A stretch of 64,000 bases of DNA. Source: Ischnura elegans (taxonomy: Eukaryota > Arthropoda > Insecta > Odonata > Coenagrionidae). Positions 34,819 through 47,000 of this stretch are shown piece by piece. Numbering within the stretch: position 1 is the stretch's first letter; the number at the start of each line of letters is the position of its first letter. Below the pieces are notes generated by a model. The model was not told the DNA's origin and ran no database searches. It worked only from the letters and a program-made list of their open reading frames with translations. The stretch covers positions 134,664,198 through 134,728,197 of the forward strand of contig NC_060246.1 in the NCBI RefSeq assembly GCF_921293095.1. The letters are read 5' to 3'. Position numbers and translations under genes: made by a program.

Positions 34819-35400
34819 AGACCATGGAAGAACCATAGATGGACAAAGAAAGATAGAAATCGTCTGTATAATAGCCCAGCCAAATAGGGATTTTACAAAA
34901 AAGAAGGGTCTACATACAACAGGGAATATAAGGATTTATTTAAAGAAACAATTCGTCTGAGCCAATATCTGAAGCATGCAGCTATGGCAGTGAATGGATA
35001 ATGACAGGAACAGAAAAGTCATTGCAATGACTTTTCTGGTGGAAGAATTGACATGTGATGTTACAAGTAAAGGATGAAACTAATAGATACAGAGATGGAA
35101 TAATGGGGAAGTCCTAAGAAGAGTGGAGAAAGAGAGGTCATATAATAGCAATAAAAGAGAATACTGATTAATTTAATTGGCTGATTCATATGACATCATG
35201 GTCTGATGAAGGCAATAATTGAAGAAAAAGTTGACCAGAAGAATGGCAAAGGAGGAACTCAAAAGGAAAGTACATATAACTAAAGTTATCAAGGATTTTA
35301 AAGACAAGAACAGCGTACTTACATATGAAAATATTAGCTGATGGGAGAGCAGAGTGGCAAGCCATTCATAGGATTGGCCTTACTTATGTTGATGTACTGA
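34819..35400 (+). pseudogene. RTE-like retrotransposon 3' part, heavily decayed
   Basis: Pieces of the tail appear in order on the plus strand: a YGSEWIMTGTEK-like part (about 34985-35015), a GHILRHDG-like part, QKNGKGG, and KILADGRAEWQAIHRIG near 35330-35375. The last segment matches VKILADGRTEWRAASNQS of the 7.8-kb copy. Frames are broken throughout. Because it repeats the tail already present at 34290-34546, it is a separate insertion. Confidence 0.6.
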
Positions 35401-37860
35401 ATGCTCTCCATCAAATGTTGACCTTCAACGTGTAATCTGCTAGTTAGACCTGAGAAAATTACAATTTTCATTATATCATTAAAGAAACTATCTGAAGAAA
35501 GGTAAAATATTATCCCACAAGTGATTTTAGCTATGATATCACTAAAGTTGCAAAATTATGAAACTAAACTCTTGGGCAGTGGGAGTTCACAATTTTAGCT
35601 GCCAACCTGTGCAAGAGGTACACCTTGCCACGAGGGCTGGTCTGGTAGAGTTTTAGCAATCCTTGTGGTGAGGAAAAGTGCCCAAAAAATCCATGTAGAA
35701 ATAATAATTTTGGGTAAATGCCGCAGTCAGAATACAAAACCTATAAAAACGTTCCCGCACTTTAAGGGTTAAGCGATTCCAATGTTAAACCCTGAGAATT
35801 TCAAACTCCTAATTCTGTTCTATATAAAAAATTAGGACAAGATAGAGGCAAGCAGATCCAATCATATCACTGCCACAATCATTATGTATTATAATAGCCA
35901 GGACTCCTTGGTCTTGCTGTTTTAGTTTATAGTTAGGCCTGTACCAAAGTGGGGTTTGGGGATGCTGACTTATTCCCACCCTTGATTAATCATGGGTAAA
36001 CAGCTGCTGAAATATATTTACCAATATTTTTTGCAGAGTGCAATGTTTTATTCTCTGGTTAAAGCACTGAATATAATAAAGGAAACTCAAATCTTACAGC
36101 ATGATCTGGCAAATGTTATAACTACCCCAGTAGCCTAGGCTAACCAACATTGGCCCAATGTGGTAACTACCACACTCTGCTCACATTGGGCCAATGCTGG
36201 ATCAAGATGGCAATGCATTCATTGGCCATGGACTGCCAATGAAAGCCCATAATAGCCCAATATTGACGACCCCATGTAACTAAAGTGGCCTTATGCCCAG
36301 GTTTTAGTGAGACATATGTCTTGTCAGGTTCCAAAAATTCTCTACAATGTCCTGGTTTCATGCAAAAATTATGGGAATGATGATTTTATAATAACAGTTT
36401 AAAACAGAAAGCATAACATAACATGCACAGCAATATGAGTTTAGTTTGTCAAAGCCCCAAATACATCCTGGAAGTGCCAAGTGGCACAGTGAGAGGAGTT
36501 GGCCCCCTCACTCTGAACTCATTTCATGATATTCACATCCTATGACTACGTCTGGGGTGAGTTCTACCCTTGCCTATTCTAACAAACCTTCAGGTTGAAT
36601 AACTGAGTGGGTGGCCCCACTGTATGCAGTTAACAAGCTAAGCATTCTACCAGGTTTAAACGCAAAAGATTACACACAACAAAAAGTTTTAAAATATTGG
36701 CTTTTTGACAAATTATAACGGTACTCATTTTTTTCTTCAATTCTGAATCCAGTTTATGATAACGAATCGGAGGAACCAAATCCCAAACTGACCCTTCACT
36801 AATACACATGCATTATGGCAAAATGTCAGACATCTCAGTCTGAAGGACAGCTCAGCCCCAAGCAAACCATCCATATTCCATTCCTTCTTACAACTGCTTG
36901 ACATGCCCATTAAGACGATGAGCCCTGTCATCATAGTTATCTAGTGGGGCAAACATGGGCCAAAGATATCTAAGAAAAATTTGGTTGACTTTCAAATGAC
37001 GTTCTGGTAATTTTGAAGGTGGATATTGGAACCCATTATAAAGTATAATACTCAACATGATACTTCAGAAGCGTAATTTTTCAAAAAAACCATACCAGTC
37101 ATTTCCTTGGTCTTTCCAAGAGTTAATTTTCTACAAACACCCTCACTTAAAGCAAAATCATTTATCCACAGTGTTTTCTAGTGGATGATCAGGTTTACTA
37201 GATGACCTTACCTAGTGGGGTGACAGACCCTTTCCTCTACAACTGGGCAAATATAATCCTTGACCCTTTTCCCGAAGGCAGCCTGTGTACTTTTGCAGTC
37301 AGTTTATTGTTACTAGTGCGATTTTAATTTTTTTTAATTGTTACTATTGCAGCAAATTTCAGTTCATCAATGTATACCTTTCATTTTGCAATGCCTCTAG
37401 AACTTTTAAACGAAGTTCTACAGTTATTTTTAGGGTTTTCAGCAAAAGGGCACTATATCATAGACCAACAAATACTTTAGATGTAAATCATAACAATATC
37501 GCTCCTATAAATTTGCTAGTCATCTTTAAAAATAACAATTAAAAATCTAACCTCAGCATCTCCAAAATTTGTTCTACGTGATGATAAACTCTAGAGTTCC
37601 GTTTAAAATTTGGAACCGATCAGCAGAACATCCAGAATGTAATTCTTGGCAGTGATTTTCAATAAATGTAACATGTACATTTTTAGTTATTCTAACTTAT
37701 AAACAAATAAGTGACCATGAGCACCTTCTTTGAGTGGGACATTAAGTGCCGGAATGGGCCGAGATAATACCCACTCGGACAATAAGAAAGGGTCGGACCT
37801 CTCGTGCCTAGGGACCCTAATGGCACTTGGGACCCACTTGGCATGCTAGACCGCAACGCC
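35401..37860. other. No gene recognised; small ATTGGCCCAAT inverted repeat
   Basis: Unique-looking AT-rich sequence. Near 36148-36200, CCAACATTGGCCCAATGTGG and ACATTGGGCCAATGCTGG form a short inverted pair built on a self-complementary core. This resembles the ATTGGCCCAAT-type satellites seen in many animal genomes. The open frames at 36167-36361, 36737-36934 and 37285-37542 have no recognisable features. Confidence 0.35.
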
Positions 37861-37968
37861 GTGAAAACATAGCCTTCAGCCTTTAGCGTCGAAAAATTCA
37901 AGCCATGGAAACACGGCCTTCGGCTTTTAGCATTGAAAAATTCAAGCCGTGGAAACATGGCCTTCGTA
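37861..37968 (+). repeat. Tandem repeat, unit about 45 bp, 2.4 copies
   Basis: Unit 1 begins GTGAAAACATAGCCTTCAGC and contains GAAAAATTCAAGCC. Unit 2 begins TGGAAACACGGCCTTCGGCT and contains the same GAAAAATTCAAGCC. A partial third unit begins TGGAAACATGGCCTTCG. Spacing is 44-45 bp. The repeat lies in a GC-richer island with open frames on the minus strand, which I consider incidental. Confidence 0.75.
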
Positions 37969-38736
37969 GGGAAAGGGTTAAAACTTGAATTGAGGAATAC
38001 TAAATAAATATGTAATACAATTTCACATAAATCAAATACTTTTAAAAGAATCATCTTCCTGTGTTGAAACAGATGATTCCTTTAAAAGTCATTTAGTTAA
38101 GGCATAGCTCAACAAAAAACTTTCAGTATAAAGGCAAGTTGCATCATATTTGCAACAATTATAAGCTCACAGCTTGATAATGAGGAGCTCATAATTACTA
38201 TGATGCTCTATTTTCACTTTTAAATCAATTTACCATCAGTGATACTGTGTCATGAGTTTTAAATCATCCACTAAGTAGGTATTTATCTGGACTTTTTTGC
38301 CCTCTCTGAGTCATTCCCGAGACCTGAGTGTCCAAGAGGCACCAAAGTGCTTAACAATCACATTAGGCTGGATATAAATGCACATTCACATATGTGTGCT
38401 TATGCTTATGTATTCACTGTTCGTCTATGTTGGAGTGCGCTAGCAGCTTAACTACAAAACTAAGCAAGTCTTCTACTTCTAAACACTTCAGAGCAGCATC
38501 CTGAATAGAAATTAAGGATATCATTATTTCGTTCCGCTTCTTCAGAAATATAAATGGAACATTACTCCCATAGAGTGAGTCAATGCTTGACTGAAATCTA
38601 TTAATCTAGTCTAAGTTTCTCAGAATACCATTCAAATTTGTCATTAACGTATATGCAGCAGTTCAGCTTATTCATCACAACAGAAAGAACAAAGTTTTCC
38701 TCACACCAATACAAGAAATGCACACCCATGTCTAAG
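37969..38736. other. No gene recognised; downstream flank of the minus-strand gene
   Basis: AT-rich unique sequence beyond the presumed cleavage site of the gene at 41012-48359. No repeat or ORF of note. Confidence 0.35.
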
Positions 38737-38739
38737 GAA

Positions 38740-41011
38740 TTGAAAACTGTTCATTATTTATTGAAATCATTACAAAATATATTACTTATATCTTAATATT
38801 ATGTAAAATTAGATACACACTCCCAAAAGTTAACATTCAATTGCATCTTTAAAAAATTCTGCCATACACAATTAGTTCACACTTCACCACCTCAGTAAAT
38901 GTAAACTTCGCAATGGCTCCTGAATGTAACACATTCAAAAGGATACACAACAAAATATAATTCACATTTGAGCCATTGGAAATACAAATTTCTCAACATT
39001 TCGGTATCAAGGTGATGTCTATTATGAAATAGTAAACATTGGACGGAACCTTGGACGGACCACATACAGATCTTCATAAGATATTCAAACAATATCATAA
39101 ATTATAAATCAACATTACAAAATAAAACAAAGGAATGCTACACATGATAAAAACCATTACTATGGAATACAAAAAAATATATGGGCTAGTCACAACTATA
39201 ATACATGTGCATTTAAATAATATATTCTTTAAAATATGTGCAAATGATAGAAGACTGTAGCAGTCCCTTAAAGAATTTCACATGTGTGCGTTTCGTAACA
39301 ACAAAGTGCACAGCTGTTTTTCTAGGTTAAAATGAATAAAAATAAATATCTACATTGCATGATGAAACAATGTAATTTTGTCAAATACTTAGTGAAAGAA
39401 TACGAAAAATTTGGAGAAAACACAATCCCCATGGGAGAGATTAACAAGTAATCATTCAATACTGTATGTATACGGATTATACATGATTATAACATTAACC
39501 ACCATTTTCAAATAATATAATCCAAGAGAGGTAGCTAAACAAAAGTATTTTAAAAATGCAAGTCGACTTCAAGCCAATGAATTTAGAATTACACGCAATG
39601 CAGTGAAATATCCATCGGTAACAAGCAGCTTGAATATTTTTAAGCAATACTATAACACAAGACTGCAGTAAAATACAAAAAGTTATGTTTGAAAAAAAAA
39701 GCAATATAAAAATTAAAAACAGGAGGCACGAAAAACCTCTGGAATATGAACCTAAGGTCACTTGGCATGTTGATCCAAATGCAACACCAACCTAATTGAT
39801 TGTATTAGATGTGCATGATCTGGAAAATGAACCCTTTTAAATAAGGGAAGAGATCATTCGTAATTACACTCACAAAATTTTTCATGCAGAATTGTGCAAC
39901 GTAAAATGAATAGAAAAATCTCTGAATATGCCTAAATTTATCTTGAATTCAAACTTGAAAAGGTAAAAAAAATAATAAGCACATTAAACACTGATTGTAA
40001 ACCGACAATTTTTTAAAAAAGATTCCATTATCATATTATTAAAATGCTTTTAAAAATAAACAACTACTGACCATAGGAATCAATCATGTCCTTATTTAAA
40101 AAAAAAAGGGACATGTGGAATGAGAATAAGGACATCTCTTCACATTAAAAAACTAGGCCTAAACCCCAAAAAAAAGCAACATACTCAAACAAGTGTGCAA
40201 TTCATTCGATTCAAAATTAATTCTGAGATAAATATCATTTAGCTAATAAAGATACATTTTTCCACAGAGACACAAGTCAATGAAAATGGAAGAAACTTAA
40301 CACATCAATGACGGAGCCAAAAACACGAATGGGAGTTGCACCAATGTAATGCACAGTACTGTTGCATAGCAATAAGTCATCTCCCACACAAAATTTTTCA
40401 AAATAAGCCTAATAATTTATAGCAAATATTGGAGAGACCTCCAATCATCAGTAGAATAACATGGGAATCACTTCATTTAGGCACTGAGAAGAGTAGGTTG
40501 GTCTCATAGTAGGGGATCAATTAGGTTGATAAAATACCTATAAAAATGGATTCTCCTCATACCCAATTATTACATTAGGGCATAGCTCAAGCAATTCAGT
40601 TTTGTACAAAATGCAATAACAAAGTTATGAGATGCCTGAGTAATAAGATAATTCTTATCATCACAATTCGTTAACTGCATGAAAGATTAATGTTCGTAAC
40701 ATTTACATAATACATAGCAGTTTTCACGGCACTAATATCTACAATTAGCTTATATAAAATACCATAAAAATAATTTGTAATACAGGCACTTTCCCTCATT
40801 CACCAATAAAGACAGCACATGTACCTAAAAGTTCAGTGCCATACATGTGTCTTTAATTACCTGTATAATGCAAAAGCAAGATTCTAACAATCATTCATTA
40901 GAAACATTCACATACATGGTGAATGATAAAAAAACCATAACAGTGAACAATCAAAATTCATCATATCCCTGATAGATATGGTAGCTGCAGGATAAAAAAC
41001 ATAGTTGATTT
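38740..41011 (-). other. Probable 3' UTR of the DUF4728-like gene
   Basis: After the stop codon at 41012-41014 there are about 2.25 kb of AT-rich non-coding sequence with no transposon signature, which contrasts with the repeat-filled flanks. The first canonical AATAAA I could find on the minus strand lies at its far end (38757-38762), so the last exon probably runs this far. An ATTAAA at about 40850 could serve as a nearer alternative. Transcript data would be needed to set the end. Confidence 0.5.
38757..38762 (-). terminator. Candidate polyadenylation signal AATAAA
   Basis: AATAAA reads on the minus strand here. It is followed by an AACAGTTTTCAATTCC stretch and then GT-rich sequence (CATGGGTGTGC, TATTGGTGTG), the expected arrangement of a cleavage and polyadenylation site. 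It would end the gene whose stop codon is at 41012. Confidence 0.5.
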
Positions 41012-41095
41012 TTATGGGTATAAAAGTTCAATATTTGGAGATTGCAATTCATCAATGAATTGATATTCTGAGTATACCACCAGCCAGCAGTACAC
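41012..41095 (-). CDS. Exon 5 (last coding exon) of the DUF4728-like gene
   Basis: An acceptor with a pyrimidine-rich tract (CGTATGCTTTCAG) precedes GTGTACTGCTGG. The exon encodes 27 residues from [16 protein letters not shown] to the stop codon at 41012-41014. It completes the fourth membrane segment and supplies the acidic C-terminal tail. Phase 0 entry agrees with exon 4. Confidence 0.85.
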   Translation of the reverse strand: MYCWLVVYSEYQFIDELQSPNIELLYP

Positions 41096-44000
41096 CTGAA
41101 AGCATACGAAAAAAAATTAAAATTAGCATTAAGTTATGAAATTTGTCAATCAAAAGAGCATTATCATACAAGACAAAAAGATATTTTACTATATATTATG
41201 ATCTTTCACTTAAGGTACGCTTATCCAGATGTCAAATGATGTAGCTGACGTTTACTCACTAAAATACATCAATATAAAATAAATTTAACACCTACAATAA
41301 AAGTTCATTATGACTAAAATATGAAAGACTTGATGAAATTGCTTTGGTACTGCTTCCGCCAATTCTGTAACCAATGCATTAGGACAAAACAGTTAACTTT
41401 GGAACAGAGAAAGCCAAATTATGTATTGACCAATGTATTTGTTGTATGGACCGAATGACTTTCATGTTTTGGAGAAAGATGCTTTTGATAGTGTATATGT
41501 AATTGGCCTTGACAGTTTCACTACAAGGCAATAGCTGTTAATCTTTCATTTTTGTAGAACTGTTTCTTTATAATGAGGTTAAAGAAACACAGCATTTACC
41601 CCTGAAGACTCAAAAAGAGACCGTGTGCGACACAGTTTTGAGGCTAGAGGTTGACTTATTCAGGTGTCCTCAAGGTAGGCAAAACAAGTCAACAATAAGG
41701 AAAGACAGTGGTTCTGTTAAGTGGTTCATTAGGGAAATGGAAGTAAGGGTTTCCCCTGGGGTGCAGAACGGGAGGCTGAAGAAGCCTTGGCTTTGATTCT
41801 AGTAGACTGGAAAGGTATGAAGGGAGAAAATATGTCAATCTCTATTGGTTAGAGAGCTGGGGACTTTTTGCTTTGTGATTCCCATAGATGGATGTTAGTG
41901 CCACAGTCACCTGTATAACCCTCCAAGTCCACTTAATTGTCAGCAATGCATCAGCTTGAGTGTCCTCTCTTACCCAATCCTTCATTGCTTCCTCAAACTT
42001 ATCCCATTTTTCTGTGCACCTTGTCTCTTGCTATTTCTGTGATTCATTTCATTCTAAACAAACCTTTTATATTCATTTTTCTATTGATTTGCAACCTCTC
42101 CTTATATATTCACAAAGATCTGCTGATAGTTTACAGTGGACATTTTAATATAGCCTTAAAGACAAGCAACAAGCGAGATCAAATCGAAACTTGAAGCTTG
42201 TGCATGGTGAAAGGGCTCCATATTAGAAATGAAGGCACTTCGTTATTTTCACAATTTATTTAAAAATTACCACTGGTTTTGTCTATAACGCCATTATTTA
42301 TTTTTATGCACTTGATGATAGCATAACAGCCAAAACCAGTTGTACCTTTTAAATAACTTGTGGAAGTAACAAATGGTCCTTCATTGCTAACTGAAATCAA
42401 GATGGATGCAATCAGTTAGAGGCATGACACTTAAAAATACACTTCACTAATACCAGCACATGCTGACAAAACAAATGGTTTCAATGTGCAAAGGTCATTT
42501 TTAACTGAATACTGATAAATTACATTTTTCAGAGAAATATTTCAAAATGTGTAAAAAAACAAGAAATGCGATAACAAACTGTATTTATGTCCCAAGTATA
42601 AGGATTATGATCTTTTATGCACAATTTTAGTATCAAAAATCCTTCACCTCCTCAAGTTTATGTTTTTTTTGTTTAAGGCAGGTAAAGACCTCTATGGCAG
42701 ATGGTTGTATCAGGATAGGGCATTCTAAACAATCTACTTATGCAACAAAAGTTCTTGAATGTGCTCAACAAACAGTGTGAGCTAAGTCACACAGATTAGA
42801 GCAAGATGAGCAAACAAGATGGCATTCTATTCACACATAGGCTGAAGCTGACAGGCTGTAATCCAGGCAGCTTCCGAAACTCATTTGTGAATAGAATTGA
42901 CGTGGGATCAATAGGACATTCTTGATGATGCAGTTGAAATTTTCAATATTTTATAGCAGAACACATTTGCTGTGAGCTAAACGTCTGTAACCATATTCGA
43001 GGTCCTACCAATAGTTAATAGTACATTAGAACAGCTGAGACCTCCACCTTGTTCGACAGGGCTTGTTAACATGGAGGAATATTTAGCCTTTTATCTCTCC
43101 AAATACTGTAAGAATATAGAGAAAATTATATTTATTTATGCATTAGCTTCCCTACTTGATGCCCCCATAAAGGGCAGCCTTCACAGGAGCCAGGAAAACC
43201 TAGATGTAGCAAGAAATACTCTGGTGTAGGTGGTTCATTTTGCGAAAGGCAAGCAACAGAAAAAGGCACTTCGAGAGGAGTCCACAATAAGCTCTTAAAA
43301 ACAAATTTCATTCATTTGAGGTGTCACTAGTTTACTTGACATGATTAGGTAATATGATTATAGATCATTTTTGTCTTCATTGATTGATTGATGTTACCTT
43401 AAAAAATCAATACATATAAAACTTGACAAGACTTTGGGCTGGCTTCGATTCAGCATCTTTTTAATAACATACTTCATTTTTTTTCATAAAAATTTTTGTT
43501 GTGATAAATTGCTCTATAATAATTGCAACTTCTGAAATTTTCAATAAGCCTTCACAGGATTTTTAGGTAGACAGCAACTTGAGTAAAGGAGCTGTCTGCT
43601 ACAAGAAAATTCATTCTCTGTGGGCATTCTACTCTCAGTTGATGTCCACTGATATAATTACTTATTACTCAAAGACAGCAGAAGAAGAGGTGGACTAATA
43701 CTTGGAGGAACCACTTTATCACCCGATTCAAGAATATTTCAAAGTTGGAAAAACTGTGTCAAAGTTCTGTGCTTACAGAAACTAGCTAAGAAATATTAAG
43801 AGTACCAGCTGCCATAGTCCTATACAAGAGAATATTTAGTGCAGCTGGGATACCCTGAGATAAAAAGAGAAACAGACTTCGACCCACATAGTATGAAAAT
43901 GTCAGTTTTTTGAAAAACGACTAAAACTTATTGTAATGTTGTTTGTGTTTTTAAAATAATCATATTTCATAATTCTATTTTTAATGGCCCCTTATTTTCC

Positions 44001-47000
44001 AAGTGCAATATCTGTTTTTAGATGCAAGAACCTCATTAAAAAGAGCAATTTGTGTTTGTTAGTAATTTATGATGTATCAAAGACTGCATAGCACCACGGA
44101 AATCATGCGAGAAAAAGGAAAAGACTGGATACAGATATGGTCATAACGATAGTAATCTTAAACTAAGACTTAAACTAAGAAGTGTTATGTATTTCCCTTA
44201 GCCGTTTCATGTGTTATTAGAAGGTAGCACCATATTGGAAAAGAGCAATTGAAGTGCTAATAGAAAAGGATGTACCAATCAAGTAAGATAAATAGTTCAA
44301 TTTATTCATTAGAGGTGGTGATAAATTAATACTGAATGGATTGTTTATATGCCTATGCTTAACCTGACTTATGATCAAAGTTGATCATGGGTGATTATGA
44401 CATGAGCAATATTTATTTATAGCACTTTCAATACTGTAGAATTTTTACTAACCCTGTTCAATAAAGTTTGAAAATTAGCTCTTTTGTGACCTAAACAGAT
44501 TTTCTGTAGTAGTAATCCTAAGCTATTTTTATTTAAATTTAAAATTAGAGAAAAAATTCCCATATACATACATGTACTTAATATTTCAGTGAGGTATTCA
44601 GTAAAAATTAGTTTTTTTTTGAATTTGAGAAAAATGCTTCTCGAACTACCTCGATTAAAAAATAAGCTGCAAATGAAAGGAAATAAAACATCATGATACA
44701 AAATATGAAAGCTACAGCGTGAAGTTGACATGTAATGAATGGGTTGCATAAATACTGACCAAAAATTTAATGTGCAAGGAGAAGATGAAATTCCATCATT
44801 TGGTTACACAGCACATATAATTTTTTTTAAATCTCTCTGTAATTTCCCTGAGTCAGCAGATTTTTCAGGATAGTAGCTGTGCCATAATGGCTTCTTATAT
44901 TGCCCAGGATTCACATTTAGACTGACAAGGACTTGAATTTAGTGTGCACTCACTAGGTGTGCATATTAAAATTATTCAATGTTTAAGCAATGACACACCC
45001 TCTCGAGAAACTCTTAATTGCTCCCAAGAAACATGAGCAGTTGAACAAAAAATCAATTTCTTTTACCCCTGACCTCTGATACTCGGCACTGATTCATTTA
45101 CACCTTCTCTCGACCTCAAGAGCATGAATAGTGGGGCAGATTTTCAAATTGACCCAGACAAAAACAAATGATCAACCCTTTATATTGCATACGTGGTAGG
45201 AATTAGAAGGTAAAAAAACAGAAAAATTGGCAATGTGACCATATCTTTAAGCATTTTCCAGAATTTCACATTCAAGATGGAAATTAAACAATAGCTACTT
45301 GGTTCACATTGAATTTGCGTGAAAAAAGCAAAAATATCAATATTTACTTCAATAAAACAAAAAATACAAGTATATCACCATATTTCTCCGAATATAGTCC
45401 CCCCCTTAATTTTGAGGCCTCAGTTTAGGAAATTAAAAAAAATATATGCTTGAATAGAGTCCCTTCTTTACTTTTTCCATGGGCATTTTTGGAGAAAAGG
45501 GGGGACTATTCTCAGACAAATACGGTAAGTAGATAAGGTAATATGTACTGATAAAAACTTACATTATATGCCATCCACAGCCATAAAACCAAGGCCACTA
45601 AAACTGATTGAAGCTGTAAAGACAAAGAGAATTCATAAACATATACATATTCAGAAACCTCTTGAAGTATCATAGTAATAAAAATGGATTATACAGAGAG
45701 GAAAATCTTAATTTACCATTTTGATAGAATTGGTGGCTATAGCAAAATTGCCCCATTAATAGCTAATTTATTCAATAGTATTTCTCGATGGTACAACTAT
45801 CAATTGCAATAAAAACTATGAGTGCAAACTATTTACATATACATATGTGATTTCATCTAAAGAAAAGGAGTCCTCTAAAATGCACCATCTTAAAGACCAT
45901 CCAACAAACTAATCCAAGGCAAAGAAGTATAAACAATAATCAATTAATGCAAGGAAAGTGATGCTAATTTTAATGAAATATCAGCCATTATATCAGCATT
46001 ATTTTAATTATGAGTAAGGCTGCATGCAGTAAGGACTTAATGGTGCAAGACCAAAAATAATTGTGTAGAAAGATTGGTACATTAAATGGATCAACTTACT
46101 GAATGGCATTTTTTTCAACCTTTCAAAATTCTGATATTAGGATATTTACCAATGCAATGGCTTGAAATTTTTTTCCACTGAAGTAATATGGATATTGGTT
46201 AAAAAATACTGTTTTAGTGATCTTTTGAGCAGAGAAGTAACAAAAAGTTTGGAAGACTTTGTGATTAGCAACTGCCAGGCTATAATCTCCCCACATTCAT
46301 TGTTGTGAGACTTATTTGATAAGTTATTTAATGCTACAAAAAATTAAAGCCACTTCATTGACAGTTTTTCAATCTCATCATTGTATGGTTAAACTAATAT
46401 CCAGTGATTCAGCCGTTGTCTGATTACCAACACAACAGGGCGATTAAATTGAAAATTACCTTAAATCAAATAAAAATACTTTTCTTTGTTTCTATAAGAT
46501 TTAATCTGCTGAACCAAGATTGAACTCAACTCTGTGGACATTTTCAAGGCATACAACCACCACTTTCATCTACTCAGTGACCTTACAACACATGAATGAT
46601 CTGCGTACATTTTTCAACTCATTACTGAAGATTTTCTGATGACATTATATTAAAATAAGTATTTCACTACAGGTTTTCTATATTGCATGTTTTTTTCCAA
46701 AATAAATGAAATCAAGAGGATCTAATTTTAATATAAATCAATCAACTGTGTCAATAACAAATCAATTTTATCTATCAATAGCATAAAAATTTCTACCTTT
46801 CTTAAGCTAATCAAAAGAATTATAAAAATGTCAACTTAGATGTAAAAATACAAATGATACTTACGGAAGAAGTCAGTTACATGCATAGATAAGTAAGCTA
46901 TCAATGTGAAATCATGAAGGCTTCACCCATATTTAACTACCAATCATGAAAAAAATTGTTAAGAAAATCAAGCGAGGGTTTTAAGTACTAAGTGATATTC

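Noticed and set aside
36148-36260. ATTGGCCCAAT repeats as a satellite array
   Set aside because: Only a few imperfect units; too little to call an array.
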